The notes beneath the pieces were generated by a model. The model did no database searches. It was not told the DNA's origin and was given only the letters and a program-made list of their open reading frames with translations. Made by a program: the position numbers and the translations under genes. Positions 5,708 to 7,421 of a stretch of DNA of 7,421 nucleotides are shown one piece after another (positions within the stretch are counted from its first letter, which is position 1; every line of letters begins with the position of its first letter). The stretch covers positions 1 to 7,421 of the forward strand of contig JAUWRZ010000100.1 of assembly GCA_030610325.1 (NCBI GenBank). The letters are read 5' to 3'. The DNA is from Sulfurimonadaceae bacterium (GTDB lineage: Bacteria; Campylobacterota; Campylobacteria; Campylobacterales; Sulfurimonadaceae).

Positions 5708-6932
5708 CTTCTACTTTGCCCGACAACCGATCCTTGATCGCAAAGGCAAAGTACACGCATACGAACTCCTCTACCGAAGCAGTACGCTCAACAGAGCAGG
5801 TGAGATACCCCGTAATGCCACCGAACAGGTACTCGTCAATGCTATGAACTTTGCCGGTCTGGACAACCTCATAGGTCGCGGAAGCAAGGCATTTATCAAC
5901 ATAGATGAACAGATGCTTTTCTCCAGTGTACTTGAAAGTATCCCCAAAGAGCACTTTATCCTTGAGCTACTTGAGACCATCGAGTTCACACCAAAGGTCA
6001 CAGCCCGTGTAGAGCAACTACATAGGAGTGGTTACCTCTTTGCCCTTGATGACATCATCTGCAGCAAAGAGGTCATCGACTCCATCAAGCCGCTACTCCC
6101 CTTTGTCGCAGTCATCAAACTCGATCCCCCGGAATCTATCGAGACCTACAAGCGCTATGTAGGCCTCTTTAAAAAGATGGGTATCTCTGTCCTGGCAGAG
6201 AAGGTCGAGACACAAGAGGAGCATGACACCTTTCATGCCATGGGCTGTGATCTTTTTCAGGGTTACTATTTTGCCAAGCCTATCATCGTCAGTGGCAAGA
6301 AGATCGATACATCAGCAGCACGACTTATAGAGATACTCGCACTACTCAACGATGAGAACATCACAAAGGCCTTACAGCTTTTTGAACAAGATGCTGCTTT
6401 GACGCTCCAACTACTTCGTTACATGAACTCAGCCGCCTTTAGTTTTCGTACTGATATCAACTCAGTCCGTCATGCAGTGACACTCCTTGGCAGCGGCTAT
6501 CTCAAACAGTGGTTGACACTGATGACTTATGCCAGAGCTTCCAAGGATGGGTTAGATTCTCCACTTCTCTTCCTTGCACAGGACCGCGCAAGTATGATGG
6601 AGCTGCTTAGTGCAGAGATCATCGGGAAAAAGAGTCGTGAACAGGCAAATCTTATCGGGCTGCTCTCACTTGTAGACTCACTTTTTCAAAGGCCTATGGA
6701 GGAACTTCTCCATGAGGTCCATGTAGATGAGAGTATCACCGATATACTGCTCAACCAAAGTGAGAGTGATATGAGCAAGGTCTATCAGCTTGTCATCGCT
6801 CTCGAAGCACTTGATAATAAGAAGATAGACCGACTCCTGGCCGAACTCGGATTTGACCGCAGAAGACTTGCCGGTACGATACAGCAGTGTTATGAGATAG
6901 CAGAGAGATCACAACAGAGTCTCGAAGCATAA
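5694..6932 (+). CDS. EAL-HDOD protein, probable c-di-GMP phosphodiesterase or effector
   Basis: This encodes a 412-residue protein with an EAL domain (about 5-198) and an HDOD domain (about 205-400). Most EAL active-site residues are present: E24 in YELLYR, N69 in FINID, E91 in ELLE, D119-D120, K142 in IKLD, E169 and E172 in AEKVE, and Q189 in FQGYYFAKP. The segment after the Asp pair reads IICSK rather than the usual FGTG loop, a change I recall as common in YuxH/CdgJ-type proteins, so activity is possible but not assured. EAL enzymes hydrolyse c-di-GMP to pGpG, which usually favours motility. The HDOD domain has TLQLLRYMNSAAF (237-249) and RHAVTLLG (259-266). The frame is open from a TTG at 5667, but the ATG at 5694 matches the paralogue's N terminus. 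It overlaps the upstream gene by 14 bases with only a weak GAAAG before it, so translation is probably coupled. It converges on dprA across 15 bases. Confidence 0.87.
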   Translation: MSSSNFYFARQPILDRKGKVHAYELLYRSSTLNRAGEIPRNATEQVLVNAMNFAGLDNLIGRGSKAFINIDEQMLFSSVLESIPKEHFILELLETIEFTPKVTARVEQLHRSGYLFALDDIICSKEVIDSIKPLLPFVAVIKLDPPESIETYKRYVGLFKKMGISVLAEKVETQEEHDTFHAMGCDLFQGYYFAKPIIVSGKKIDTSAARLIEILALLNDENITKALQLFEQDAALTLQLLRYMNSAAFSFRTDINSVRHAVTLLGSGYLKQWLTLMTYARASKDGLDSPLLFLAQDRASMMELLSAEIIGKKSREQANLIGLLSLVDSLFQRPMEELLHEVHVDESITDILLNQSESDMSKVYQLVIALEALDNKKIDRLLAELGFDRRRLAGTIQQCYEIAERSQQSLEA

Positions 6933-6947
6933 GCCAGGAGTCACATA

Positions 6948-7421
6948 CTACCGTACGATCACATGTCCTGCGACTACCTCGACCTTTCCCTCAAGCTCAT
7001 ACGCAAACAGAGTCTCACCAAACTTTTTGACGACCTCTTCATAAGAGGGATTGCTCTTGCAAAAATATAATAGTGGGTCAGACGTCTCAGTGATATCTGC
7101 GTGTGCGAATCTATTGGCAAAAGCTTCTATATCGTAGATGGGCTCAGCTTTACCCTCAGCCAGCAGGCGATTGGTCCCTTCACTCTGCGCGATCTGATGC
7201 GGCAGGACATAGATCTTCTTCCCCATCTTAAGCGCAAACTCCACACTTCGCATACTGCCACTTCCCAGATCAGCCTGTGTGACGATCAGGGCATCACCAA
7301 GGGCCACGACCAACTCGTTCCTGACGACAAAACTCCAGGGAGTCTGCCTGAAGTCCGGATCAAACTGACTGATGGTCAAGCCCTGCTCTTCAATAGCCAT
7401 GATCAGTTCGGTATTTACCAC
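6948..7421 (-). CDS. dprA: DNA-processing protein DprA, C-terminal part
   Basis: The last 157 codons are present, ending at a TAG (6950-6948); the N-terminal part lies beyond the right edge. DprA binds incoming single-stranded DNA during natural transformation and loads RecA on it. Visible are the end of the Rossmann-like domain, with VVRNELVVALGDALIVTQA (32-50), the hallmark GSGSMRSVEFAL (53-64), and YVLPHQ followed by SEGTNRLLAEG (71-90). The PH where many DprA proteins have PG is a variant I associate with Campylobacterota. A C-terminal stretch of about 45 residues (YEEVVKKFGETLF and onward) resembles the winged-helix tail. The first codon in the window is GTG but is not the true start. 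The gene points towards the EAL-HDOD pair with no terminator in the 15-base gap; a functional link between them is not implied. Confidence 0.9.
   Translation of the reverse strand: MVNTELIMAIEEQGLTISQFDPDFRQTPWSFVVRNELVVALGDALIVTQADLGSGSMRSVEFALKMGKKIYVLPHQIAQSEGTNRLLAEGKAEPIYDIEAFANRFAHADITETSDPLLYFCKSNPSYEEVVKKFGETLFAYELEGKVEVVAGHVIVR

Noticed and set aside
1..7421. CRISPR arrays, tRNA or rRNA genes, insertion sequences, attachment sites, or a defence island
   Set aside because: No spaced direct repeats, terminal inverted repeats, transposase, integrase or RNA gene signatures were seen, and coding style is uniform across the window, which looks like core chromosome.

Overview
The window looks like chromosomal DNA from a motile member of the Campylobacterota (the former Epsilonproteobacteria). 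The support is a FlhA of the length usual in that group, an Rrf2 gene joined directly to flhA with rpsO next to it (a gene order I recall from Campylobacter), promoters with good -10 boxes but poor -35 boxes, and an atypical DprA. Base composition is balanced by eye, which would suit a Sulfuricurvum- or Sulfurovum/Sulfurimonas-like sulfur oxidiser better than Campylobacter or Helicobacter. The genus is an inference and cannot be settled here.

Left part (1-678): the first 43 codons of a short-chain dehydrogenase run leftward off the edge. Upstream of it on the same strand is rpsO (ribosomal protein S15). A 164-base divergent intergenic region then carries a leftward promoter for rpsO and a rightward promoter for the next operon. 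The -10 box of the rightward promoter lies inside a perfect 13-base palindrome.

Middle (679-4364): a tight rightward operon of three genes. They are an Rrf2-family regulator with three cysteines placed to hold an Fe-S cluster, flhA (export gate of the flagellar type III secretion system), and a DHH/DHHA1 phosphoesterase with all its metal-site motifs. Gaps are 3 and 14 bases. flhA and the phosphoesterase both begin with TTG.

Right part (4365-7421): a 137-base gap with a putative extended -10 promoter leads into two tandem, overlapping paralogues that each join an EAL domain to an HDOD domain. The first has lost every recognisable catalytic EAL residue; the second keeps nearly all of them. 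dprA (DNA uptake and RecA loading) converges from the right edge and lacks its N-terminal part here.

How they may work together (inference): the window combines flagellar export, a redox- or NO-type regulator and cyclic-di-GMP-type proteins. An active EAL protein would make pGpG and a DHH/DHHA1 enzyme could degrade it, while the dead EAL-HDOD paralogue could act as a partner or scaffold. The most distinctive signals are this dead/intact EAL-HDOD pair and the palindrome on the Rrf2-flhA promoter.
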